Source: Clostridia bacterium (GTDB lineage: Bacteria; Bacillota; Clostridia; Oscillospirales; CAG-272). Taken from it: DNA of 48,489 nt. This document shows positions 1 through 7,524 of this stretch, piece after piece. The stretch lies in contig JAFTSU010000021.1 of assembly GCA_017467105.1 (NCBI GenBank), forward strand, positions 1 through 48,489, given 5' to 3'. The number at the start of each line of letters is the position of its first letter. The stretch's first letter is position 1. The notes beneath the pieces were generated by a model. The model did no database searches and was not told where the DNA came from. It saw only the letters and a list, made by a program, of their open reading frames with translations. Made by a program: the position numbers and the translations under genes.

Positions 1-284
1 AACTTCAATTCCTGCTTTATCAGCTGTAGCAATTTGGAAAATGTATCCTCTTTTTCGGTATAATGATACGAACTGTCACAAAGCATTTTTCCATTGTGAT
101 AAATTTCGCCTCGATCTGTTATGAAGGTATGTGTGTCTTTCCCGATTTCCAATTTCAAAACAATATTTCCAAAAACTTTTTCGTAATAATCAAACGAAAC
201 TACAGTTGCGTTGGTCGGTAGAAGTGTTTTTATCATCTCAAACATTTCATTCTTTTTTTGTTCTACTCTTTTCTTGAAAAACAA
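1..284 (-). CDS. Partial hypothetical protein (cargo of the tRNA-Trp palindrome module)
   Basis: A minus-strand reading frame is open from a TTG at 284 to the window edge, about 94 codons, and its C-terminus is cut off. The start is chosen because a strong GAGGAGGTG Shine-Dalgarno (291-299) lies seven bases upstream and no ATG is suitably placed. The N-terminus reads MFFKKRVEQKKNEMFEMIK, followed by a mixed alpha/beta-looking region (IVLKLEIGKDTHTFITDRGE). It has no recognisable family, signal peptide or membrane segment. Codons are visibly A/T-ending and lysine-rich, unlike the GAG/AAG/TAC-rich genes from 912 onward, which suggests horizontal acquisition (inference). It is driven by the promoter at 308-336, whose -35 box is the end of the palindrome array. 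Confidence 0.6.
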   Translation of the reverse strand, partial: MFFKKRVEQKKNEMFEMIKTLLPTNATVVSFDYYEKVFGNIVLKLEIGKDTHTFITDRGEIYHNGKMLCDSSYHYTEKEDTFSKLLQLIKQELK

Positions 285-307
285 TGTTGACACCTCCTCT
301 ATAATAC

Positions 308-336
308 ATTATACCACACTTTTGTAAACAAATCAA
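308..336 (-). promoter_or_regulatory. Promoter of the 1-284 gene, embedded in the end of the palindrome array
   Basis: On the minus strand TTGATT (336-331) and TATAAT (313-308) are separated by exactly 17 bases. The -35 box overlaps the last palindrome (334-348). The spacer ends in AAAGTGTGG, almost identical to the spacer of the promoter at 48020-48048. Confidence 0.8.
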
Positions 337-520
337 GGCAAAGCCTTGTATATCATCCGCAACTTGTTGCGGTATATCATCAATGCGAAGCATTGTATAT
401 CATCAAGCCGCAGGAGAGATACAGCCCCAAAGGGGCTGATGAGATACAAGGGCGGTGAGCCGCCCTTGATGATATACACCACGCTTCGCGCGGCGATGAT
501 ATGCCAAGCCTGCGGCTTGG
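334..520 (-). repeat. Array of variable short palindromes with constant 8-nt spacers
   Basis: Read on the plus strand, palindromes lie at 334-348 (CAAGGC/GCCTTG), 357-372, 381-395, 422-438 (CAGCCCC/GGGGCTG), 447-468 (nine-bp arms), 477-495 and 504-520 (CCAAGCC/GGCTTGG). A half-palindrome CAAGCCGCAGG lies at 404-414. Palindromes differ from each other in sequence and are 15-22 nt long, with loops of about 2-4 nt. The spacers are near-constant: TATATCAT at 349-356, 373-380 and 396-403, then the reverse complement ATGATATA or close variants at 439-446, 469-476 and 496-503. The array lies between the hairpin after tRNA-Trp and the promoter of the 1-284 gene. Function is unknown. It could be a nucleic acid recombination substrate or a structured RNA. 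Confidence 0.85.
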
Positions 521-523
521 ATA

Positions 524-566
524 AACAAAAAGAGAACTTTTGTCTACCAAAAGTTCTCTTTTTGTT
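524..566 (-). terminator. 19-bp-arm inverted repeat directly after tRNA-Trp (terminator-like, conserved)
   Basis: A perfect inverted repeat has 19-nt arms (524-542 and 548-566) and a 5-nt loop. On the minus strand it reads as a hairpin followed by a T tract, so it would terminate tRNA-Trp. It begins on the A of the encoded CCA. The near-identical repeat after ssrA (47817-47860) has a compensating G-C pair in place of one A-T pair and the loop in reverse complement. Confidence 0.85.
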
Positions 567-641
567 GGCAGGGGCAGAAGGACTTGAACCCACGACCCAT
601 GGTTTTGGAGACCAGTACTCTACCAACTGAGCTATACCCCT
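566..641 (-). tRNA. tRNA-Trp (anticodon CCA)
   Basis: The minus strand folds as a complete cloverleaf. The acceptor AGGGGTA pairs with TGCCCCT. The anticodon loop is CTCCAAA with anticodon CCA, the T arm contains GGTTCAAGTCC, the discriminator is G, and CCA is encoded. It delivers tryptophan at UGG codons. It has its own promoter and is followed at once by the inverted repeat at 524-566. Confidence 0.95.
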
Positions 642-654
642 ACGTACGCGTAAT

Positions 655-683
655 ATTATACTAAATTTTTGGCGTTTTGTCAA
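655..683 (-). promoter_or_regulatory. Sigma-A promoter of tRNA-Trp
   Basis: On the minus strand TTGACA (683-678), a 17-base spacer and TATAAT (660-655) end 13 bases before the mature tRNA 5' end. Both hexamers match the consensus. Confidence 0.9.
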
Positions 684-872
684 GATGTTTTTCAAATAAT
701 CTTACCGTAAACCTTCGATTTTTACAGTAATTGTTTATTTTTTGGTATAAACTTCATTTTTCAATAGGATAACCGTATTTTTAAGCATTCATTTTTGACT
801 CGATAAACGTTCTCTCTTATGGAGTACGATCAAACCAAAAACGCAGTGAATTTTTTTTATGAAAAGCATAAA

Positions 873-902
873 TAAAAAAGACCGCTTCCGTGGAAGCGGT
901 CT
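873..902 (-). terminator. Terminator of the cation ATPase gene
   Basis: On the minus strand AGACCGCTTCC pairs with GGAAGCGGTCT around a 2-nt loop, followed by a run of T, ten bases after the ATPase stop codon. The rest of 684-872 is AT-rich and shows no gene. Confidence 0.9.
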
Positions 903-911
903 GAAGTTTTA

Positions 912-3548
912 TCAATTATCCTTATTTAGTTTTCTCTGAATAAGCTTAACAAGCTCTACGACGGGTATTACGATAGCGCCGAGAGCGATAGCTATCAGAT
1001 ACTCTGTGATGCCTATGCTTACGAAGCCAAAGGCGTTCGCCAGAGGAGTGATCTCACACACAAGGGTCGTAGCGATGAGAGAGCCGATGCCTGCCAGCCA
1101 CAGCGTTTTGTTCTGTGAACCGAGGGAGAAGATGCTTCCGCGCTGAGAGCGCATATTGAAGCTGTGGAATATCTCTGCCATCGACATAGTGAGGAATGCC
1201 ATAGTCATACCGTGATCTCCGTTGGTAGCGCCTGCACCGAGAACAGAGTGGCCGATATAGTAGGAGATAAGGGTCAGAGCCGATACCATTATACCCTGAT
1301 ATAGAATATCTATACCCATACCGCCGGAGAAAATACCGGATTTCGCATCTCTGGGCTTGCGGCGCATAATGTCGGGCTCAGCTCTTTCCATACCTAGCGC
1401 AAGGGCGGGGAAGCAGTCGGTAACAAGATTGATCCAAAGAAGATGAACGGGCTTTAAGATCGTAAATCCAAGCAACGTAGCGGTGAATATTGACAGCACC
1501 TCGCTCATATTTGAGCCAAGCAGGAACTGTATTGCCTTGCGTATATTGTCGTATATACGGCGGCCCTCCTCAACAGCGCCGACGATAGTGGCAAAGTTGT
1601 CGTCCGTCAGAACCATATCCGCAACGTTTTTCGTAACGTCAGTACCGGTAATACCCATACCCACGCCGATGTCCGCGCTCTTTATCGAGGGCGCGTCGTT
1701 TACACCGTCACCGGTCATAGCGGTAACGTAGCCTGCCTTGCGCCAAGCGTTGACTATTCTGGTCTTATGCTCGGGCTGAACACGTGCGTAAACGCTTATA
1801 TCCTTGAACTTAGACTCAAATTCCTCGTCGCTCATATCATTCAGCTGAGAGCCTGAGATAGCGTAGGTATCATCGGTTATGATTCCAAGCTCCCTTGCAA
1901 TAGCGACGGCGGTGTCTATGTGGTCACCCGTGATCATAATAGGACGGATGCCGGCGCTTCTGCACTCTACTATAGCGTCCTTGACCTCGGGTCTTACAGG
2001 GTCGATCATACCGCACAGACCAACGAAGCACAGCTCACGCTCAAGTCCCTCGGCATCAAAGTCTTGGGGCTTATCGCTCCATGCTCTGGTAGCGCAGGCG
2101 AGAACGCGAAGTGCCTTGTCTGCCATTTTTTTGTTTGCCTCGAGAATGGACGCCTTGTACTCATCGGTCATAGCCACGGCTTCGCCGTCCTTAATGTAGT
2201 GAGTACATTTGTCTATTACAACGTCAGGCGCGCCCTTCGTGTATTGCAGGCATCCCGTGGGCGTCTGATGCACGGTAGACATCATTTTTCTTCCTGAGTC
2301 GAAGGGAGCCTCTCCGCATCTTGGGTTTTCGCTCTTAAGCTCGTATTTTTTCATTCCCAGCTTGTCGGCCCAGACTACCAGTGCAGCCTCGGTAGGCTCA
2401 CCGGTAACACCGCCCTCGGTATCAAGCTCTGCGTCGCAACACAGCGCCATTGCCTTGGCAATGCTTTTCTCGTCCTCGCCGAAGAAATCCACTACCGTCA
2501 TCTTGTTTTGCGTTAACGTTCCGGTTTTATCGGAGCAGATTATCTGAGCGCAGCCCAGAGTTTCAACCGCGGTCAGACGGCGGATTATCGCGTTTCTCTT
2601 GGACATATTTGTAACGCCGATGGAAAGAACTACGGTTACTACCGCGGCAAGACCCTCGGGAATAGCCGCTACAGCGAGAGAAACCGCTATCATAAACGAG
2701 GGCAGAACGGTTTCGTTAAAGCTGAAGTTGCCTGCGCGGATCACCTGAACGCCGAATACCACGATGCATATGCCAAGCACCAGCCAGGTGAGGATCTTGG
2801 ACAGCTGATTAAGCTTCATCTGCAGAGGAGTCTCACCGTCCTCCGCCTCCTGCAGAGCGCCTGCGATTTTACCCATTTCGGTGTCCATACCGGTAGCGGT
2901 AACGACCGCAACACCACGTCCGTATACGACGGTGGAGCCCATATAGAGCATGTTTTTACGGTCTCCGAGAGGAACGTCGCGCTCACCGTCCTTCAGGTTT
3001 ATTATGTCAATAAACTTGGTAACGGGTACGGATTCTCCGGTCAGCGCCGCCTCCTCGACCTTCAGGCTCGCATTCTCAAGTATTCTCGCGTCTGCGGGAA
3101 CAGCGTCGCCTGCCTCGAGAAGAATGATGTCGCCGATAACAAGATCCTCGCTGTGTACGGTTTGTACCTTACCGTCACGCAGCACCTTCGAGGTCGCCGC
3201 CGACATCTCCTGCAGTGCCTCTATAGCCTTTTCCGCCTTGCTCTCCTGGTATACACCAAGGACCGCGTTGATAATAACGACGGCGAGGATGATGATAACG
3301 TCGGCAAAGCTTTCGCCCTCCGCAACGGCAAGCACGCCGCTGATAAGCGCAGCAACGAGAAGTATGATGATCATAGGGTCGGTAAGCTGCTCTAAGAATC
3401 TGCGGATCAGAGACTTTCCCTTGGCGGCAGCAAGCTTGTTCTTGCCGTTCTCCTCAAGGCGTCTTGCCGCCTCCTCAGATGAGAGACCCTCTCTCGTGCT
3501 TTTTACTTTTTCGAGGACTGTTTTGTCGTCTTCACAGTAAAATTTCAA
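912..3548 (-). CDS. P-type cation-transporting ATPase (Ca2+-ATPase-like, probable Mn2+ exporter)
   Basis: This 878-aa protein is of normal length for P2A-type ATPases, which use ATP hydrolysis to move divalent cations across the cytoplasmic membrane. In order it shows an N-terminal cation-ATPase domain, membrane helices from about 55-100, the actuator motif TGES (170-173), helices near 253-310 with PEGL (297-300), the phosphorylation motif DKTGTLT with Asp340, the hinge motif TGDGVNDAP, and C-terminal helices with NLVTD in the M6 position. The start is a TTG preceded by AGGAGG eight bases upstream; no ATG fits. Family membership alone would suggest Ca2+. The upstream yybP-ykoY riboswitch instead argues that Mn2+ is the physiological substrate, as known for other ATPases under that riboswitch (inference). 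Confidence 0.93.
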   Translation of the reverse strand: MKFYCEDDKTVLEKVKSTREGLSSEEAARRLEENGKNKLAAAKGKSLIRRFLEQLTDPMIIILLVAALISGVLAVAEGESFADVIIILAVVIINAVLGVYQESKAEKAIEALQEMSAATSKVLRDGKVQTVHSEDLVIGDIILLEAGDAVPADARILENASLKVEEAALTGESVPVTKFIDIINLKDGERDVPLGDRKNMLYMGSTVVYGRGVAVVTATGMDTEMGKIAGALQEAEDGETPLQMKLNQLSKILTWLVLGICIVVFGVQVIRAGNFSFNETVLPSFMIAVSLAVAAIPEGLAAVVTVVLSIGVTNMSKRNAIIRRLTAVETLGCAQIICSDKTGTLTQNKMTVVDFFGEDEKSIAKAMALCCDAELDTEGGVTGEPTEAALVVWADKLGMKKYELKSENPRCGEAPFDSGRKMMSTVHQTPTGCLQYTKGAPDVVIDKCTHYIKDGEAVAMTDEYKASILEANKKMADKALRVLACATRAWSDKPQDFDAEGLERELCFVGLCGMIDPVRPEVKDAIVECRSAGIRPIMITGDHIDTAVAIARELGIITDDTYAISGSQLNDMSDEEFESKFKDISVYARVQPEHKTRIVNAWRKAGYVTAMTGDGVNDAPSIKSADIGVGMGITGTDVTKNVADMVLTDDNFATIVGAVEEGRRIYDNIRKAIQFLLGSNMSEVLSIFTATLLGFTILKPVHLLWINLVTDCFPALALGMERAEPDIMRRKPRDAKSGIFSGGMGIDILYQGIMVSALTLISYYIGHSVLGAGATNGDHGMTMAFLTMSMAEIFHSFNMRSQRGSIFSLGSQNKTLWLAGIGSLIATTLVCEITPLANAFGFVSIGITEYLIAIALGAIVIPVVELVKLIQRKLNKDN

Positions 3549-3691
3549 TTAATTTGCCTCCTGTTTTTTGTTTTTATGTAAAACCCAAATAATCAAAGAC
3601 TTAATAATTATATGATAACAGTAAAACCGAAATAATCCTATATTTTAGACGTATAAGCCGAAAATAATTCTAAATTGCGCGGTAAAAGCAT

Positions 3692-3815
3692 AAAAAAGCG
3701 AGACTTACCCTTCTTACGAAAGATAAGTCTCGTCATTTAAGATAAAGCCAAGATTATCTGTGATGGTGACTTTACCACACCTACGTGCCGACTACTCCCT
3801 TATGGAATAATATTC
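3692..3815 (-). promoter_or_regulatory. yybP-ykoY (manganese) riboswitch with intrinsic terminator
   Basis: Upstream of the ATPase the minus strand carries the family hallmark AAGGGAGTAG (3802-3791), later followed by GACGAGACTTATC (about 3735-3723). The latter is the 5' arm of a strong hairpin ending in six T (3692-3733). ATAAG before the GGGAGTAG can pair with CTTAT of the terminator arm to form P1, so aptamer and terminator are mutually exclusive. Known members bind Mn2+ and turn expression on, often for exporters. It lies in the 333-bp gap after the 3882-4946 gene. A weak promoter, or readthrough from that operon, would supply transcription. Confidence 0.82.
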
Positions 3816-3881
3816 TGACAGAACGTTAATACTCCGTTCTGTTGCACATACCAAATTTCTTAGATTGCGTTTCTTATGTTA

Positions 3882-4946
3882 TCAATCAGCAAGCCACTTG
3901 TCGAGGTTCGCCTTTACGAAATCGTCATCATTCAGATGAGGATACATTTTATAGACTCTGTCGATCTCCTCAAGCTGACCCTCGCTCATAGCTTCGTCGG
4001 GGTTCAGACACCAAGTGCCCTTAAACAGACCCTGACGGCGAAGCACCTCGTGCAGACCTGCAATACAGCCCTTGAAGCCGTTTGCGGTGTCAAAGAACGC
4101 CGCGTTCGTATCGGTAACCTCGTTCGCGAGTGTAAGCATTTCGTAGGGAACGGAATCCATTTCGCGAACCTTTTTGCACTTCTCGAACAGCTCAACGGCT
4201 TTCTTGGTCCAAACAGACCAGTGACCGAGCAGACCGCCGATGAAGCTCTTCTCGTAGGTCTTGCCGTCTACGGTGAAGCTGTAGCTTGAGATAAGGTCGA
4301 GAACGATATTATCATCGTTACCGGTATAGAGGGTGATCTCGTCAGCACGTCTGGAAAGAGCGGCTGCCTTAACCACGTCAAAGGAATAATATCTGTTGAA
4401 GGGGGCTGCCTTGATAGCCACGACGTTGTCAATATCGCAAAGCCTCGTCCAATAGTCGTATGAGAATACCTTTCCGCCAACCGCGGTCTGAAGATAGAAG
4501 CCGATAACGGGCATAACAGCAGCAACAGCCTTTGTGCGCTCGATCATCTCGTCCTCAGAGAGATGGTTGAGTCCGCCGGGAGAGAGAAGCACTGCGTCGT
4601 AGCCAAGGCTCTTTGCAAGCTCAGCCTCCTTTACTGCCTGATCCTTAGGACCGCAGACGCCTGCTACCATTACAATAACCTCGCCGGTCCTTTCCTCAAA
4701 TTTTGACGCCTCGTCCTTCGCAACCTTAAGCACGGGCTCAAGGAGATTGTACTTAGGATCGCGTATCTCAAACTGAGTTGTATGCACCGCAACGGCAAGT
4801 CCGCCGACGCCTGCATCCAGATAATATCTTACTATAGCTCTCTGACGCTTCTCGTCGAACTGACGGTTTTCATCAAGGGCGAGAGGGTTAGCGGGTATAA
4901 CAGTGCCCTCGTGGAGCTTTTTGAGTGCTAATTCGTGTCTTGTCAT
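3882..4946 (-). CDS. Dihydrodipicolinate synthase family aldolase/lyase
   Basis: This 354-aa protein has the DapA/NanA-type TIM-barrel pattern. The Schiff-base lysine is Lys179 (VVAIKAAPF), and the catalytic-type tyrosine is Tyr151 (GFYLQTAVGG). Family members perform aldol condensation or cleavage of pyruvate with aldehydes. It is longer than classical DapA (about 290-300 aa), and the tail from about 300 is extra. True DapA is unlikely because no lysine-pathway gene is nearby. The ATG is one base after the stop of the 4948-5970 gene (TGATATG), with the SD AAAGGAAGC inside that gene, so the two are translationally coupled. It is the last gene of the M20/epimerase/aldolase operon. The substrate is unknown. 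Confidence 0.85.
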   Translation of the reverse strand: MTRHELALKKLHEGTVIPANPLALDENRQFDEKRQRAIVRYYLDAGVGGLAVAVHTTQFEIRDPKYNLLEPVLKVAKDEASKFEERTGEVIVMVAGVCGPKDQAVKEAELAKSLGYDAVLLSPGGLNHLSEDEMIERTKAVAAVMPVIGFYLQTAVGGKVFSYDYWTRLCDIDNVVAIKAAPFNRYYSFDVVKAAALSRRADEITLYTGNDDNIVLDLISSYSFTVDGKTYEKSFIGGLLGHWSVWTKKAVELFEKCKKVREMDSVPYEMLTLANEVTDTNAAFFDTANGFKGCIAGLHEVLRRQGLFKGTWCLNPDEAMSEGQLEEIDRVYKMYPHLNDDDFVKANLDKWLAD

Positions 4947-4947
4947 A

Positions 4948-5970
4948 TCAGTAGCTTCCTTTTCTTTCTTCGAAGTGAGTGGGCTTGTCCAGAGTTCTGC
5001 CGCCCGCCATAATGTACTCAGCCTGCCATCTGATCAGGGTGTGAGCGCAAACGTCGGGATAACCGAACATTTCCATAGCCAGCGAGGAGTCGCTGAGGTA
5101 AGCGGTGTTTCCTTCCTCGCCCGCAAATATGGGCTCCTTACCCAGATACTTGCCGAGCTGAATGGACGCTTTTCTGATAGAAACGGTCTCCGGACCGGTA
5201 ACGTTAACGGTACGCATAGGGGATTCTGCGTGGAGCAGACCTCTGATAGCGATCTCGTTCGCGGTACCCTGCCAGATAAAGTTGAAGCAAGGAGTAGCGA
5301 GAGATATGGGAGTTCCGTCGATGATCTTCTTCGCACAGTCGTAGAGAACGCCGTAGCGCAGATCAACGGAGAAGTTCAGACGATAGTTGAATATTTTCGT
5401 TCCGTAGGTTTTGGACGCATACTCAAACGCGCGCTCTCTTGCCAGAACGCTCATAGTATAGTCGCCCACAGGAGCGACCTTCTCGTCCTCCGTGCATCCT
5501 CCGTGAGAAATCGGAACGAGCGGATATATGTTTCCGGAAGAGAACACTACGATATTGGACTTTCTGAACTTGTATGCGACAAAAGAGGGAAGGGTAGAGT
5601 TCATTGCCCAGGTGAGATACTCGGTTCCGCCGTCGGTACCGAACTTTCTGCCCGCCATAAAGATAATGTTTTCTACCTCGGGAAGAGCATTCAGGCTGTC
5701 CTGATCAAGCAGGTCTGCGCTGATGGTCTCTATGCCATTTGAGTGAAGATAATCAAGCGCGATAGGATCACTGAATCTCGACACGGCTATAACCTTCTTC
5801 TTAATTCCTGCCTTCTTGATTGCGTTCTTAGCAAGAATGCAAAGGGTGGGACCCATCTTTCCGCCTGCGCCGAGAACCATGATATCGCCCTTTATCTTTG
5901 CAATATCATTAACCAGCTTGTCGGAGGGAGTGGTGAGTAGTTCATTAAGCTTTTCTTCTGTCCACATCAT
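4948..5970 (-). CDS. NAD(P)-dependent epimerase/dehydratase-like protein
   Basis: This 340-aa extended-SDR-like protein has an N-terminal Rossmann motif, GAGGKMG, at 34-40, and VFSSGNIYP (142-150) matches the strand before the active site. The usual YxxxK is not intact: the aligned segment is Tyr171-TMS-Val175, so the lysine is missing. It may bind NAD without classical epimerase chemistry. AGGAG lies six bases before the first of two ATGs; the first is used. It is the middle gene of the operon, 42 bases after the M20 gene and one base before the aldolase gene. A joint role in sugar-acid or amino-acid-derivative catabolism is inferred only from context. Confidence 0.78.
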   Translation of the reverse strand: MMWTEEKLNELLTTPSDKLVNDIAKIKGDIMVLGAGGKMGPTLCILAKNAIKKAGIKKKVIAVSRFSDPIALDYLHSNGIETISADLLDQDSLNALPEVENIIFMAGRKFGTDGGTEYLTWAMNSTLPSFVAYKFRKSNIVVFSSGNIYPLVPISHGGCTEDEKVAPVGDYTMSVLARERAFEYASKTYGTKIFNYRLNFSVDLRYGVLYDCAKKIIDGTPISLATPCFNFIWQGTANEIAIRGLLHAESPMRTVNVTGPETVSIRKASIQLGKYLGKEPIFAGEEGNTAYLSDSSLAMEMFGYPDVCAHTLIRWQAEYIMAGGRTLDKPTHFEERKGSY

Positions 5971-6012
5971 AATGTACTCCTGTGTTTTTGCTACATTTAT
6001 TTTAATATTTGT

Positions 6013-7296
6013 TTAAAAGTTAAGGTATTCTTCCTTCGTCATCAGAGGCTTGAAGCTATCCTTGATGGCGAGAGCCTCGGTCGCTCCGTCGGAGAGAAGA
6101 TCGATAACCGCCATTGCCATAGTTTTCGCAGGGTCGATATACGCCCGCCTTTTATCCGCAACAGCAAACTCTACCGCGTGCAGATTTCCTACGAATCCGC
6201 CTACAGTTGGCTGGATAATCGGCATAATGTGACCGAGATCGCCTATATCCGTAGAGCCCGTCATATCAACGTCGCGTCTGACCGTCGGAGGCTCGGGAAG
6301 CATCAGAGCGTTTCTCTCGTATACGCGTGAGAGCTCTTTATCCTGTACGAGAGGGAGATAACCCTTATAATTTTTAATTTCACACTTAGCGCCGATGGCA
6401 AAGCAAGCGCCCTCAATGGCACGGTCCACCTTGGCTGATGCGTCCTTGATAGCGTCCGAGGTTGCGCCTCTGACGTACGTCTCCATAGTAACGAGCGAGG
6501 GAACTACGTTTACAAGCTCGCCGCCGTTTGTGATTATCGGATGTACTCTGATCTTATCTTCGTCACGGAAGGTCTCGCGCTGTGCGTGAATGCACATCAT
6601 AGCAGCCATAGCCGCGTTCAGCGCGTTTATTCCCTCGTGCGGGGCGCCGCCTGCGTGTGCCGCCTTACCGATAAAGTTTACGGTCTTGGCAACGAAGCCT
6701 ATTCCGCCGCCGTCAAGGCAAACGGTATTCTCGGGGCAGTTGCCCTGGGCATGTACCATCATTGCCATATCTATATCGTCAAATTCGCCTATACGGATCA
6801 GCTCCTGCTTGCCGCCGAAAAATTTTATATCGCCCCTCTCGCTAAGCTTCTCTCTGTAGCCGATCTCAACGAACTCCTCCGCAGGAACGGCAAAGAAGCA
6901 AACGTCACCGTCCAGCTCTCCCTTAATTGCCGAGAGACCTATAGCCGCACCCAGCATTGCCGCTATCTGTCCGTTGTGTCCGCAAGCGTGAGATGCGCCG
7001 CTGACAGGATCAGCGAGAGGATGTGTAGCGCAGGTAACCGCATCCATTTCACCTAATACAGCTACAGTCGCAAGGCTTCTTTTTCCCTTTATCGTACCCT
7101 TTACGCCGGTTACGGCAAGCTTATCCCGATAGGGAATACCCATCTCTTCGAGCTGCACCTTTATCAGCGCCGAGGTTTCAAACTCGCGGTAGCCCATCTC
7201 GGGCTTATTCTGCACCTTGTCGCCGATCTCGATAATTCTGTCGGCATTTTTGTCTATAGCCTCGCATACGCGACGCTTAAGCTCTGCTCTGTTCAT
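6013..7296 (-). CDS. M20 family amidohydrolase / peptidase
   Basis: This 427-aa protein belongs to the M20D-type amidohydrolases, which hydrolyse amide bonds in N-acyl amino acids, aminobenzoyl conjugates or small peptides. Visible features are the GDKVQNKPEMGYREFE N-terminal signature, LGEMDAV (81-87), the metal-site motif HACGH (103-107), catalytic glutamates PAEE (138-141), and the dimerisation-domain signature GKAAHAGGAPHEGINAL. It has no signal peptide, so it is cytoplasmic. A GAGGT SD precedes the ATG. It is the first gene of the operon and has a leader of about 220 nt. The acyl substrate cannot be told from sequence. Confidence 0.88.
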   Translation of the reverse strand: MNRAELKRRVCEAIDKNADRIIEIGDKVQNKPEMGYREFETSALIKVQLEEMGIPYRDKLAVTGVKGTIKGKRSLATVAVLGEMDAVTCATHPLADPVSGASHACGHNGQIAAMLGAAIGLSAIKGELDGDVCFFAVPAEEFVEIGYREKLSERGDIKFFGGKQELIRIGEFDDIDMAMMVHAQGNCPENTVCLDGGGIGFVAKTVNFIGKAAHAGGAPHEGINALNAAMAAMMCIHAQRETFRDEDKIRVHPIITNGGELVNVVPSLVTMETYVRGATSDAIKDASAKVDRAIEGACFAIGAKCEIKNYKGYLPLVQDKELSRVYERNALMLPEPPTVRRDVDMTGSTDIGDLGHIMPIIQPTVGGFVGNLHAVEFAVADKRRAYIDPAKTMAMAVIDLLSDGATEALAIKDSFKPLMTKEEYLNF

Positions 7297-7517
7297 CTGG
7301 ACCTCACAGATCGCGTCCTTGAAGATCGGACGGCGTAATCATTTACGTGAAATATACGAAAAATAACCGCTTGGCTATTCCGCTTGAAGCGAGCGCCAAC
7401 ACCCCCGGTATACCGAAATAATACTATATCGGTCGGAAGCCGTTTTCTGCCCCTGTTATCCGTGACCTGACATCAGCGGGTTTTGACAGCCTTTTTCTGG
7501 CACGAATAAATATAGAT
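7297..7517 (-). promoter_or_regulatory. Long 5' leader of the M20/epimerase/aldolase operon
   Basis: Between the predicted start (about 7517) and the ATG at 7296 lie about 220 transcribed bases, GC-richer than the neighbouring intergenic DNA. They contain GGTATACCGGGGGTGTTGGC and local inverted repeats such as CGCTTC/AAGCG. I could not match it to a known riboswitch or T-box, and no open reading frame is evident. Confidence 0.35.
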
Positions 7518-7524
7518 AATACAT

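Noticed and set aside
334-520. CRISPR array
   Set aside because: In CRISPR the repeats are constant and the spacers variable. Here the short 8-nt spacers are near-constant and the palindromes vary, no unit reaches CRISPR repeat length, and no cas genes are present.
333-695. Minus-strand open frame spanning the tRNA-Trp and palindrome array
   Set aside because: It runs through a tRNA gene and non-coding repeats and gives a low-complexity product with no SD.
4903-5742. 279-codon open frame on the plus strand
   Set aside because: It is antisense to the DHDPS-family and epimerase genes, has no SD and gives no recognisable protein.
7297-7517. Known riboswitch classes for the M20 operon leader
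   Set aside because: No conserved core of the T-box, TPP, FMN, cobalamin, lysine, glycine, SAM, guanidine, ZTP or purine classes was visible, so it is left as an unassigned leader.
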